Positions 1 to 11,200 of a stretch of 64,000 bases of DNA are shown piece after piece. The stretch comes from Methylobacter sp. GTDB lineage: Bacteria; Pseudomonadota; Gammaproteobacteria; Methylococcales; Methylomonadaceae. Numbering within the stretch: the stretch's first letter is position 1; each line of letters begins with the position of its first letter. The stretch spans positions 204,368 through 268,367 of the forward strand of contig NZ_JAUXVR010000041.1 in assembly GCF_030680395.1 (NCBI RefSeq), written 5' to 3'. A model generated the notes under the pieces. That model saw only the letters and a list, made by a program, of their open reading frames with translations, was not told the DNA's origin and did no database searches. The translations under genes and the position numbers were made by a program.

Positions 1-1124
1 TGCCGCATCGTTTCCGGGGAATTTAATAAACCGGTCACGGCTTGTGCAAAGGCATCGCCATCTAACGTTATACATATTCCGGCACCACTCTCTTCGATCA
101 CTTGTGCCTGGTCAGGATTGTCGTTGGCCACGACGGGCAATCCCAAAGCCATGTATTCCATAGCTTTAGTAGGTGAGGCGCTGTCTAATAAAAAACCGCG
201 AGGAAATGGAGAAAGCCCGATTTCTGCCGACCGCACATAGCTCCAGGCTTGCGACGCGGGTAACCATCCTGTCCAGATAACATAATCCGCAACTCCCGTA
301 CGCTCAGCTTCCTGCTTCAACCAGTTTCGATGTGCTGCATCTTCAATATCGCCAACAAGTACCAGCATGATATTGGGAATCTGTTGTTTGATTAGTGCGA
401 GCATTTGAAAAAGAATTTCGATTTTCCTGACACGATCCAAGGTGCCTAGGTAGGACAAGACACGCTTTCCTTCGAGACGCGGGTCATCAGCCGGCTGAAT
501 GCTCTCCGGAGTAGCCGTTTCCATATCGACTCCCATGGGCACCGGCGTCATCTTCGCCATGGGGATACCCTGTTGTGCAACATCCAGTTGCATCTGGCGA
601 CTTTGCACAAACACACGGTCAGCCTTGGGTAACACGACCCGATACAATAACCATTTGCCGAATATGCCCTGCACCAGAGGGAACCAGAATCGCATGCCCC
701 CCTTGATCCCTCTGGCCATTGCCCGATCGATCTGCCCTTCTGATTGCGGATAGGAAAGCCAGTAAAAGAACGGAATTCCTTTCAGTCTGGCCGCGATAAG
801 CCCTGCGAGAGCCGTCACCGACATGTCGCGCACCTGGATCGCATCGTATTTCTTTCCATCCATGGCGATCAGCACTCGCAGGTTATGCCAAAATTTAACC
901 AAATGCTGGCTGGCGCGATTGCGAGGCACATTGCATAACACTGCCTGGCCGCCGCCCCATGGCGTTTCAGGATTATCTTCTACCGCACTATTGCGCTCTG
1001 TTACCAGATCGCATGTGATTCCATACCGGGGCAGATATTTGCCGAACAAAGCGACAACATCAGGACGGAATGTTGGCCATTGTTCTGCGGTAAAGTACAA
1101 CAAATGAAAGCGATTGTTATGCAT
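1..1124 (-). CDS. GT4-family glycosyltransferase (3' part outside window)
   Basis: The ORF is open at the left edge, so it is missing from the ORF track; I translated it by hand from ATG at 1124-1122. About 374 residues are visible. The N-terminal half begins MHNNRFHLLYFTAEQWPTFRPD and looks like a GT-B Rossmann acceptor domain. The C-terminal half carries the GT4 donor-site pattern, including RVLSYLGTLD, MLVLVGD, GLSPFPRG and SPTKAMEYMALGLPVVAND (the E-x-x-A-x-G-x-P-V-V block). It should transfer a sugar from a nucleotide donor to a lipid-linked repeat unit at the inner face of the membrane. Its start overlaps the stop of the flippase-polymerase gene by 8 bp, so the two are translationally coupled. 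Substrate and linkage cannot be read from sequence. Confidence 0.9.
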   Translation of the reverse strand, partial: MHNNRFHLLYFTAEQWPTFRPDVVALFGKYLPRYGITCDLVTERNSAVEDNPETPWGGGQAVLCNVPRNRASQHLVKFWHNLRVLIAMDGKKYDAIQVRDMSVTALAGLIAARLKGIPFFYWLSYPQSEGQIDRAMARGIKGGMRFWFPLVQGIFGKWLLYRVVLPKADRVFVQSRQMQLDVAQQGIPMAKMTPVPMGVDMETATPESIQPADDPRLEGKRVLSYLGTLDRVRKIEILFQMLALIKQQIPNIMLVLVGDIEDAAHRNWLKQEAERTGVADYVIWTGWLPASQAWSYVRSAEIGLSPFPRGFLLDSASPTKAMEYMALGLPVVANDNPDQAQVIEESGAGICITLDGDAFAQAVTGLLNSPETMR

Positions 1125-4020
1125 TGAGCTTTACCGAAGTTTGTTTGGATGAAGATACTGGACAGCGCTGTCTGCCGAGAAGGCCGTGGTAATTCATTAA
1201 ATACCCCAGATAGCCCAGCACAATCGCGTAGATCAACTCCATAGAAACCAGATTGACGCTTGAGGCCGAATACACCACATCCAAAAGAAAGAGCGAAATC
1301 GCCATCTGAATTGCGAGAGCATCCGCCCTCACTGTTGGATCGCTAACTGACCGGCGCAGCTTACCGGCAGCGCCCCACGCTGCAATAAAGATGCTCACGA
1401 ACATCATGAAACCAATCAGGCCGGTATCCCAGAGCAGTGTAGAAGCAGCTGTCAAATCGATGCCGTAGTTTAAATATTTTAACCCAAGGTGACCTGCCAA
1501 ATTATTTAGGGAAGTATAAGAACTACCCAACCCGTTTCCGATAATAAAACCTAAGAGATCGTGCCAATTATGCTGAGCCCAGAATGTGATGGCGGTCCAA
1601 CGATTAAGAGACCCCGCCTCCCCTGAGTAGCCCTGATCTCCGACGTTGTACCGTAGCGTTGCAGCCACAACCTGATCCAGACTGCTATGCATTATGATCA
1701 CCACATACAGGTAACCAAGCAACATCGTTAGTAAAGCCAGCATAATAATGGCGGGCAGAAACCGTAGCGGCGCACTGATCAAATCATCTTTGAGCAAAAT
1801 CAATCCCACCAACGGCAGCATAATGACAGCAATCTTCGTCTCCCCCATGCCTAAAGGCAGTAGGCATATAAAAGCCAACGGATAAAAAATCTTGCTGCTG
1901 ATTAATCCTGCTCGCCAGCGCGCTGAAAGAAATGATAGAGCGATAAAAAGGTAAATCACCATAACCGAGTTGGGGCTGCCACCCTCTAAATTAGCCCCGA
2001 ATGTGCCGGCGACAACATCAGTTGTATAACTCGACAGGGACAACCCGCCACGTAAGGGAACAAGCACCACCAACTCGTAGAGTGCGAATGGAAATTGCAA
2101 CAAGGCCACTGCCATCAAAAACTGGCGCCATCGAACATAGTTTTGAGGTGTAAATGCGATCATGGTCAACGCCATCATCAGGCCAAACGACTGAAAATAT
2201 CGCTTGAACCCTGCAACAAACTCCACAAGGGAATAGCACTGAACTATGCTGACCCCAACCGCATAGACAAGAAATAGCAGCGCAATCAGCATAAAACCCG
2301 GCGCACGTCTTTGCTTGCTCCACAAGATATTAGTCAGCGAGGGTATAAGCAGCAGCATACTCAGCAGAGAAACACCCCAGGTAACCTTACTTAGCGCGCC
2401 GGCTGAAAGTACGCCCAACAGAAACCCGATAACAAGTATCAACCATATGGTTAATTCAGGCATGATCAGCAGCACTGGGCCCAACACCAAGCACACGCCC
2501 AGGCCAATCATGACCGGGTTGGCAGTGACGGCCAACAATCCCATCAACACTGCGCAAATTCCAAGACCTGAAATCAAGGCCAGATTACTTATTTTGGCAT
2601 GACCGGAAGCATAATTTCTGGGAGCGGCGCCCAACCCCATACTGCGCCATCGTTGGCTGCCGATAGACATCAACCCTGTGCATGAGGCTCGAAAACGCCG
2701 AGTTTTGTTTATCGCAATACTGTAAATACCGGCCAGCAAAGGTCGAACTTCGTTTATCGCAAGACGGTAAATACCAAACACATCCCGTAATGGCGGATAT
2801 AACATCGGCAGCACCAGCACTGTCGCAGTCTGAGCAATCAAGGTTGCCACAGCAGCGCCTGGCGCCCCGTAACGCGGCACCAGAAACAGCGCCAGACCGA
2901 AATTAAATAGCAATAACACCACGGACTTGACCACTAATTGAGACTGCCGGTAAGTGGCCAGTAAATACTGGTTCACTGGCGCATCAATGAAGATCAGCAC
3001 CGCCATCCATATATGAATCATGAGAACACTACTAGCCCCCAGATACTGATCGCCGAGAAGCATGCTGATCATCTCCGGGCCAATTGCCGAAATAAAAACG
3101 CAAGGAATCAAAGACAACAATGCCATGCCGGCAATAATGCGCGCCACATTACTCTGGAGTTGTTCGCCCAAGTCTTTGGGATAGATGTAACGCGAAGCCA
3201 GCGATTGAACAATCATCGGCGGCACCACCCACCAGATTCCGGAAAAACGCATAGCAGCGGCGTACACACCAACCTCGGTCATACTCGTAAGGCGGCCAAG
3301 CATAACTTGGTCGACTCCTGCGTTAAGCGACGCCACCAGCGTATTGAGAATAATAGGCAAGCCGGTTAGCAGCATTCGCCAGGCGTGGCGAGTGTCAAAT
3401 CGCCAATGGGAGAAGCGCTCACCATACCACCAATACGCCCCTACCAGACACATCCAATATAAAACGGATTCCAACGTCAATACTGTCATCAAGCCGATCA
3501 ATCCCGCACCGGCAACAATGACACCCACTCTCAACAAAGCACCTATAATAATAGAGATATTCTTGCCCAAAACTGCAGGCCCAATATTGGTGTGCGAGGC
3601 AAACCATATCCAAATGCCTCCCGTAGTCTCGGCAAAGGGAACTCCGACACACAAGATGGCAAGCAGCATGAAATCGGTCTCATTAAAGCCCCCCAGCGGT
3701 CTGGCCGCCGCGAGCATTAATGCGATGGCCAGCAGGGAACCGCACAGGCGAATCATGAAAGCGCTGCCCATAATGCGGTCTTCGTCGGCGCGGTCGCGCA
3801 CCATGTCGCGCATCATGGTATCGCCCACCCCCAACCAAGCTATGGCCCCAAACATGCCAAGCCAAGCCGTAATGTAGTTGAAGCGCCCGAACTGCTCGGG
3901 ACCCAAATAACGCGCAAGCCAGAGGCCCACCAAAAAGCCGATGAGCATACGCAGCGCCTTCTCGCTGGAATGCCATGCGATATTGCGCAACACCTGGACG
4001 TGTCCTTTGTTTGAAGTCAT
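1117..4020 (-). CDS. Wzx-like flippase fused to Wzy/ligase-like O-antigen polymerase
   Basis: This is a 967-residue polytopic membrane protein. Residues about 1-410 look like a polysaccharide flippase of the MOP/RfbX type (WLARYLGPEQFGRFNY, many paired helices). Residues about 490-950 look like an O-antigen ligase/polymerase domain, with a long hydrophilic loop (about 770-850) between late helices. Flippases and Wzy proteins are normally separate genes of about 400-480 residues, so this would flip and polymerise repeat units in one chain. The linker (residues about 415-438) contains a direct duplication, GIYRLAIN then GIYSIAIN. No stop codon interrupts the join. It lies between two glycosyltransferase genes on the same strand. 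A recent gene fusion is one reading; a family of fused proteins is the alternative. Confidence 0.82.
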   Translation of the reverse strand: MTSNKGHVQVLRNIAWHSSEKALRMLIGFLVGLWLARYLGPEQFGRFNYITAWLGMFGAIAWLGVGDTMMRDMVRDRADEDRIMGSAFMIRLCGSLLAIALMLAAARPLGGFNETDFMLLAILCVGVPFAETTGGIWIWFASHTNIGPAVLGKNISIIIGALLRVGVIVAGAGLIGLMTVLTLESVLYWMCLVGAYWWYGERFSHWRFDTRHAWRMLLTGLPIILNTLVASLNAGVDQVMLGRLTSMTEVGVYAAAMRFSGIWWVVPPMIVQSLASRYIYPKDLGEQLQSNVARIIAGMALLSLIPCVFISAIGPEMISMLLGDQYLGASSVLMIHIWMAVLIFIDAPVNQYLLATYRQSQLVVKSVVLLLFNFGLALFLVPRYGAPGAAVATLIAQTATVLVLPMLYPPLRDVFGIYRLAINEVRPLLAGIYSIAINKTRRFRASCTGLMSIGSQRWRSMGLGAAPRNYASGHAKISNLALISGLGICAVLMGLLAVTANPVMIGLGVCLVLGPVLLIMPELTIWLILVIGFLLGVLSAGALSKVTWGVSLLSMLLLIPSLTNILWSKQRRAPGFMLIALLFLVYAVGVSIVQCYSLVEFVAGFKRYFQSFGLMMALTMIAFTPQNYVRWRQFLMAVALLQFPFALYELVVLVPLRGGLSLSSYTTDVVAGTFGANLEGGSPNSVMVIYLFIALSFLSARWRAGLISSKIFYPLAFICLLPLGMGETKIAVIMLPLVGLILLKDDLISAPLRFLPAIIMLALLTMLLGYLYVVIIMHSSLDQVVAATLRYNVGDQGYSGEAGSLNRWTAITFWAQHNWHDLLGFIIGNGLGSSYTSLNNLAGHLGLKYLNYGIDLTAASTLLWDTGLIGFMMFVSIFIAAWGAAGKLRRSVSDPTVRADALAIQMAISLFLLDVVYSASSVNLVSMELIYAIVLGYLGYLMNYHGLLGRQRCPVSSSKQTSVKLNA
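2707..2775. repeat. 24-bp direct repeat in the flippase-polymerase linker
   Basis: Copies at 2707-2730 and 2752-2775 match at 22 of 24 positions and start 45 bp apart, which keeps the reading frame. Each begins GTTTATCGCAA and ends GTAAATACC on the plus strand. It encodes the duplicated GIYxxAIN peptides exactly where the two membrane domains meet. Confidence 0.85.
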
Positions 4021-4138
4021 GGCATCAACTCTTCAGTGCCGAGGGAGGCATGCGCGCCAACACCAAGTACGCTACCCGCCGCATAGGCTGCGCTATTTAA
4101 CGCCGACATGATGACGAAAATACGAATAGTTACAGGAG

Positions 4139-4813
4139 TCATAGGGCACCAATAAGTTGCAGCGTGCGCTTGATCTTACGAAGAACCCGTGTGACAAATT
4201 GATGGTTGCTATCGCTCCAAGAGCTAGCCCAGCGATGCACTGCATAGGCCTGCGGAAAATGATCGTTGGCGCGATGGGGCTCATTCCAGTTGTATGGGTA
4301 GAACCACTCGCGGGGAAACAGTGTAAAGTCTCCGGCTAGGCCACCGCCGAGCAGAACCCGAGTAAACAAACCGGGCCCCGTCTCAACAGCAGTATTTATT
4401 TCTCCCACCCGCTCCGGCAGCGCACTTAGGCAGCGCTCCATATAGATGGAATTTGGCTCTACGCCGATGATGCCAATGGATACGCTAAGTCCGTCCTCTG
4501 AGCATGAAAAATTTTTCACGCCAACCAGGATCGGGTCAATATTACGCAAACATTCAAAATCGGTGTCCAGATAGACGCCGCCGTGTCGCAGCAATATCTC
4601 ATAACGCAAAATATCCGCCATTTGCGCATAGTTCGACGCAGCGCTTATGAGATCCATGCGCCGTGGTGTGAAACCGAGATTATCAAGATTCCACAGCTTG
4701 TATTCCCAATCCGGATGCAATGCTAACCAACCATCCCGGTAAACACGGAATTTCTCGGGCAACTCCGGGTTATCCCGGTTAATCCAGATTTGGTGAAAAA
4801 CTTTCGGGATCAT
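4139..4813 (-). CDS. GT32/OCH1-like glycosyltransferase with DXD motif
   Basis: 224 residues. It opens with MIPKVFHQIWINRDNPELPE, the usual start of the glycosyltransferase sugar-binding (DXD) family. It has YLDTDFECLRN with the Asp-x-Asp that binds the metal and nucleotide sugar. The family is common in capsule and EPS clusters and acts in the cytosol on lipid-linked sugars. A strong ribosome-binding site (AGGAGAG) lies just upstream of the ATG, which supports this start. It lies downstream of the NRPS and upstream of the flippase-polymerase on the same strand. Confidence 0.88.
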   Translation of the reverse strand: MIPKVFHQIWINRDNPELPEKFRVYRDGWLALHPDWEYKLWNLDNLGFTPRRMDLISAASNYAQMADILRYEILLRHGGVYLDTDFECLRNIDPILVGVKNFSCSEDGLSVSIGIIGVEPNSIYMERCLSALPERVGEINTAVETGPGLFTRVLLGGGLAGDFTLFPREWFYPYNWNEPHRANDHFPQAYAVHRWASSWSDSNHQFVTRVLRKIKRTLQLIGAL

Positions 4814-5088
4814 AACGCTCTCCTGGAAATGTTGTGATGTGTCTTCTTTAATACAGTGAATGTTTTTTCGGCACAGCAGGACATAACCCGTCCAAAATGC
4901 AGGAAAAAAACTTGAGTTTCCGATGAGTCGACCAGGTTTCGTTTATCCGGATTGATCGGGAGATTAAACAACAGCATCACAGCAAAACTGATCCGCTGAA
5001 TCGAAATTTCTTCGTCACCGACCTTGGGTAGGTGTAAGTTGAGGATTGCGATGTTGTTGAAAGCATTGATTTTATTTGTCATGATCAT
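4810..5088 (-). CDS. Small ORF of unknown function, doubtful
   Basis: A 92-residue ORF overlaps the start of the GT32 gene by 4 bp (ATGA). I recognise no domain, there is no good ribosome-binding site before its ATG, and its composition is unremarkable. The overlap may be fortuitous because the GT32 gene has its own strong Shine-Dalgarno. It could be a real small coupled gene or non-coding sequence between NRPS and glycosyltransferase. Confidence 0.2.
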   Translation of the reverse strand: MIMTNKINAFNNIAILNLHLPKVGDEEISIQRISFAVMLLFNLPINPDKRNLVDSSETQVFFLHFGRVMSCCAEKTFTVLKKTHHNISRRAL

Positions 5089-5214
5089 AGCCGGGTTTAC
5101 CCTTATTTCTAATACTTAAGACCCCGATGGTAATGCTGCCCGGTAGGTAACATCAATTTAAAGCCGATACTACCGGCATTGTATGTTGGCGTTCAAAACT
5201 AACGCCGTTGGTAC

Positions 5215-5243
5215 CTGCATTGCCCAAGACATGGGCAATGCAG
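5215..5243. other. Perfect 12-bp stem hairpin after the NRPS genes
   Basis: CTGCATTGCCCA and its exact complement flank a 5-base loop, 43 bp beyond the NRPS stop. There is no T-run on the minus strand, so it is not a classic intrinsic terminator. It could stabilise the mRNA end or be part of a repeat. Confidence 0.6.
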
Positions 5244-5285
5244 CCCTCTTCTACCATCCGCCGGTTACAAATAGCGGAACAGGGT

Positions 5286-8200
5286 TCAAGATAATGGATC
5301 GTCATCGTTAATAACTTTATCCATGCAAGCGATTAGTTTTTTAGCCAGGATTCTGACATGAGGCTCTCTGAATATATCAAAATGCGCTCCGGAAACCTGT
5401 TGAACTTCCAGCTTGTGACCCAGAAGTTTTTTCCATGCCTGTTCTGGACGGACATAGCTAATAAACTTACTCGTCGACTCCCATCCTTGAAATAGAGTTA
5501 CATGACTGCCGTTATAACTTTTTGGTTGATAATTATTGTGACAAGCGTTGTCAGGTGCTGATGTATAAATATGGGGCCAGAAATCCGTGCCGTATTTATA
5601 GGAAGTTCCCAGATCATTGATTTTATTTTTGATCTTTTTCAAGAGCTGGCTTGGGCTTAGACTAAAAAAATTACAGATAACCCGATGATAAGGCAGCCAC
5701 TGCTTTTCATGTGTCAGGTGGGTATCCATCAATCCTACCAAGTTCACTTGATGTCCATTTGTAACTAATTGGCAGGCCATTTCATAGGCAATCACGCCAC
5801 CAAAGGAAAACCCGATCAAATAGTAGGGGCCATGCGGCTGTATCTGTTGCAGTTCCTTAATATAGTGGCTGGCCAGATCTTCCAATAAGGGTAGGGAGAG
5901 AGAACGATTGCCAATCTCTGCTGCCATACCGTATCGTAAGAAATATAGCGGCTGATCCTTTCCAAGATGTCGCGGCAAGTCTACTAGGGATAATGTGTGA
6001 ATCGCGAATAAGGGAGGCCGTGAACCTTGCGTTTGAATCGGAACAAGGGAATACCATGAAGGCTGCCGGTTACCGGACGATATTATTATTCCAAGTTCTT
6101 CAACTAGTGGAGATTGGTAAATTGCGCCCAAGGGTAAGTCGATATTGAACAGCTTATTAACCTCAGCAACCATCTTAACCACTAACAAAGAATGCCCGCC
6201 CAACTCGAAGAAATTGTCGCGAATGCCGACCCGATCAATCTCCAAAACATTGCACCATATCTCGGCCAGCTGCTTCTCCACCGGATTGCGAGGGGCGATA
6301 AAATCGGCTTCCAGTTCTTGCTGACTTTGATCCGGCTTCGGCAGAGCCTTTCGATCCAGCTTGCCATTGGGAGTGAGCGGCAACGCGTCGAGGCATACAA
6401 ACGCCGAAGGGATCATGAACTCCGGCAACTTAGGCTTAAGAAAGTCTCGTAGCTCGGAAACGAGTGGTGCGGGAGTACTTTGGGGTACTAGATATGCCAC
6501 CAGGCGTTTGTTCCCGGGAACGGGTTCGTACACTTCCACCACGACCTCAAACAGTTGCGGGTGTTGTCCCAGCACCGATTCAATTTCACCCAGCTCAATA
6601 CGAAACCCGCGAATCTTAACCTGATGATCTATACGCCCCAGAAATTCAATAGTGCCGTCAGGCAGATAACGAGCCAGATCGCCGGTTTTATATAAGCGAG
6701 CATGCGGATCATCATTGAAAGGATGTTTAATGAATTTTTCAGCGGTTAACTCAGGACGATTGAGGTAACCTAGCGCTAAACCATCGCCGCCAACATGAAT
6801 TTCTCCTGATACACCGATAGGGACCGGCTGTAAGAGCGCATCCAGAATATAGATTTGGGTGTTGGCAATGGGGTATCCAATGGGAATTGAAGTCGCTTGA
6901 TCAGCAATCGTTTTCGGAATCGGGTAACAGCAGGCAAATGTAGTACTCTCGGTAGGACCGTAACCATTAATTAATTGAGTGTCAGGTAATTGCTTAAGAG
7001 CGCGATTAATATGGCTTATAGATAAAGCTTCTCCGCCAGTCAGGACTTGTGCAACGGTGCTGAGAATCTGGGGCTTTTCATCGATAACGGTATTAAATAA
7101 TGAGGCTGTTAACCATAGAATACTGATTTGCTGCTGCTTGATTATTTTTTCCAGACTACTCAAAATCGGGACTCGTTCAGGATAAATAACACAGCGAGCA
7201 CCATGAAGCAGCGCACCCCATACTTCAAAGGTAGAGGCATCAAATGCAATGGATGCTAATAATAAGAATTTCTGCTTATCATCAAATCGGGCATAGGTAT
7301 TATTTAATATCAATCTTGCAATATTGTAATGGCATACCTCAACGCCTTTAGGCACTCCGGTAGAGCCCGAAGTGTACATAACATAAGCCGGATTGTTCAA
7401 GGCAGTATTGCAATGCAGATTGTCGGTACTTCCCTGATTAATATCATTCCAGCATGTATCGAGACAAACAAGCCGGCCTGAACAAATCGGTAATTGTGCA
7501 ACCAGTGAAGAATGCGTCAATAGTACCCGGGCATTTGTATCCTCCAGCATAAAAGCCAGACGATCCCGAGGGTAAGTCAGATCAAGCGGCACATAAGCCC
7601 CACCTGCTTTGAGTATAGCCAGCAGGCCGATCACCAGATCAATAGAGCGATCCATGCAAATAGCCACCCGGGTACCCGGTTTGACACCCACTGTTTGCAG
7701 GTAATGCGCCAGTTGATTGGCTTTGGCGTTAAGCACCTGATAACTCAGTTGTTGATCTTCAAAAACCAGCGCGATGGCATCCGGTATCTTTGCCACCTGC
7801 TCTTCAAAGAGTTGATGGATACATTTATCTTTCGGATAGTCAGTACGGGTGGCATTCCATTCGACCAATAACTGGTGACGTTCAGGTGCAGTGAGTAGCG
7901 GCAATTCAGCAACGGCGGTTTCCGGGTGCTCGACTATTGCTTCCAGTAAAGTTTGAAAATGGCTGCCCAGCCGGGTAATGGTTTCGGGATTGTACAAGTC
8001 CGTTCTGTATTCAATCGTACCGGTTAAGCCATCGCGATGCTCCACTAATGAAAGTGTCAAATCAAACTTGGCCGTCTCGTTGGTTACAGTAAGGTCGGTA
8101 ATCGTCAGGCCGGGTAATTGCATGTCTTGCAATGCCGTAGATTGCAAGACCATCATGACCTGAAACAACGGATTCCGACTCATATCCCGTTGTACCGGCA

Positions 8201-11200
8201 ATTCAGCGACCAGTTTTTCAAAAGGTAAGTCCTGATGAGCGTATGCACTCAGGCAGACCTCACGTACTCGGCTTAACAGCTGGCGAAAACTCGGCTTTCC
8301 TGATACATCGGTCCGTAATGCCAGTGTATTGACGAAAGAGCCGATCAGATTTTCAGTTTCCTGCAGGTTGCGCCCGGCAATCGCAGTGCCGACAACAATA
8401 TCTTCCTGACCGCTGTAACGGTGTAGCAGCACTTGAAAGGCCGCCAATAGCGTCATGAATAAGGTCACGTTTTGCTGTCTGCTCAAGTCTTTTAAACCCT
8501 GGGCTAATGCTGCCGATAATTGAATGACTTCTTGTGCGCCCTGGTAAGACGGTTGCTTCGGGCGGGGCTTATCAGTAGGTAACTCCAGCACGGTCAGATC
8601 GGCCAGTTGGGTTTTCCAATAGCTGAGCTGTCTTTCCAGTACCTCACCTTGTAACCATTCGCGTTGCCAGACCGAGTAGTCCGCATACTGAACAGGCAAT
8701 TCAGGTAAGTAAGCCGATTTATTCTGGCTAAAAGCACAATAAAGGCTTGCTAATTCCTGCCTGAATACGGCCATGGACCATCCATCAGAAACAATGTGAT
8801 GGATGATTACCAACAGAATATGTTCTTGTTCGGATATCTTGAACAGCAAGGCGCGTATTAAGGGCGTCTCTTTAAGATTGAACGGTTTGTGGCTTTCAGT
8901 ATGGAGCAGGCGTTGGATTTCGCTATCCCGATTTTCTTGAGGATATGTCGGCAACGTCACCAAAGCGCATTCAAAGGGCATTGATGCTCTGATGATCTGC
9001 AGGAGTTCGCCGTCCTGTTCAACAAAACAAGTCCGCAAGACTTCATGACGAGCGACAATTTCATTAAGGCTTTGTTGTAATGCAGAGGTATTCAGGCTGC
9101 CATTGAGTTGAATGGCCCAGGGAATGTTATAAAGGCCACTGGCGCCGAGCAATCGATCTAAAAACCAGAGCCGTTGTTGGGCATAGGATGCAGGAAGCGG
9201 CAGGTCGCGTACAATTGTATGAATTTGTTCTACATTCGCCGCCGGTGTCTGTTCAAGCGTTGTTGTTAATAACTTTGATACCCCGGCAACGGTTGGCGCT
9301 TCAAACAACAAGTGCATCGGAAAATCAGTTTGAAATTGCTTGTTGACACGCACAATCAATTGCACGGCCAGTAATGAATGTCCGCCCAATTCAAAGAAAT
9401 TATCATGAATGCCAATCCGGTCAATATTCAGAACCTCTCGCCAAATAGCGACCAGCATCTCTTCAATAGGAGAACGGGGCGGAACATAGGATTGTTCAAA
9501 TTCAGGGCGTGTGTGATCAGGAGTAGGCAAGGCTTTCCGGTCGATTTTGCCACTGGGAGTAAGGGGTAATTTATCCAATAAAACAAATGCCGAAGGTACC
9601 ATGAACTCCGGTAACTTTGGTTTAAGAAAGTCTCGCAGCTCCGACGGGGTCGGCATGGAATCGCTTTGGGGCACTAAATAAGCCGCCAGTTGTTTGTTCC
9701 CGGGAGCAGACTCGTACACGCCCACCACCACCTCGCGTAGCAGCGGGTGCTGGCGTAATGCCGCCTCGATTTCACCCAGCTCGATGCGAAAGCCCCGAAC
9801 CTTGACCTGGAAGTCGTTGCGCCCCAGGTATTCGATGGTGCCGTCAGCCAGCCACCGGGCCAAGTCACCGGTCTTGTACATCTTCGCATCTGTTTCTTCA
9901 ATGAACGGGTCACGCACAAAGCGCTCTGCGGTCAGTTCCGGCCGGTTCAGATAGCCGCGCCCGACCGGCATGCCACCAATATGAATTTCTCCCATCACGC
10001 CAATCGGCACCAGTTGCAGACGATTATCCAGGATGTAGATGCGGGCGTTGGCAATCGGCCTTCCTATGGGTACAGACCGGTTGCGGTATTGCTCAAGATC
10101 AGGAGGCAGCCGGTAAAATGTAGACGAAGAAGTGCACTCAGTCGGCCCGTAAATATTAATAAACTCGGGCCGCGGTTCCGGCAGTTCCAATAGTTTGGAG
10201 GGATTCATCTGTTCGCCGCCGAGAATAACCCGCCGCAGCCCACCGAGTTCCCCGTTGGTGTCGGTATCGATCAGCACATGAAACCCGCTCGGCGTCAGGT
10301 TCATCATGCTGATACCTTCCTTTGCCACCAATGTCACGATTGCCTGCGGGTCAAAGGGTTCGCTCGCCAAAACTACCCGCGCGCCGACGAGTAAAGGGGC
10401 GAAAATGACCTTTTGAGTAAGATCAAAAGCTATCGACGATACGACTAAAACCGTATCCTCGCACGAAAGACGCGCCTCTCCTGAATACCAGGGAAACAGG
10501 TTTTGCAAGCCTTGATGCACGGCACCTGCACCCTTGGGCTTTCCGGTCGAACCGGAGGTATAGATCACATAAGCCAAATTTTCAGGTGTGAGTCCCACCT
10601 TGCTGTGCTCAGGGTTGGTCTCCGGCAGATTCGCCCACAACGGGCACTTGGCCGACAGATTAATCAACGGCGGACATGTCGGCATATCTGCGAACAACGC
10701 GTCATACTTACCATCGGTCAGCAATACCAACGGGGCGCTGTCTTCAAGCATGAAGGCCAGACGTTCCCCGGGATAAGCAGGATCAAGCGGCACATAGGCT
10801 CCTCCGGCCTTAAGGATACCGAGTAATCCGATCACCATCTCCAGAGATCGCTCAAGACAGATACCCACCAGCACCTCCGGTTTCACACCGATATTGCGCA
10901 GATGATGGGCCAATTGGTTGGCGTGGGCATTAAGCTCGTCATAGGTTAGCTGCCGGTCTTCATAGCTCACTGCCACAGCCTCAGGAGAGCGGGCGGCTTG
11001 TTCTTCGAACAACTGATGGATGCAGCGCTCAGGAACCGCTACGGCAGGGCCTTTCCACTCCTCCAATAATTGCCGACGTTCGGAATCGGTCAACAGGGGC
11101 AAGCCGGACAGTCGCGTTTCGGGCTGTCCGACGATACCTTCGAGCAGGGTCTGAAAATGGCCTATCAGACGGCCTATGGTCGCGGCCTCGAACAAGTCAG

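Noticed and set aside
499-1107. Plus-strand ORFs opposite the left-edge glycosyltransferase
   Set aside because: They are shadows of the minus-strand GT4 gene, whose translation shows clear family motifs.
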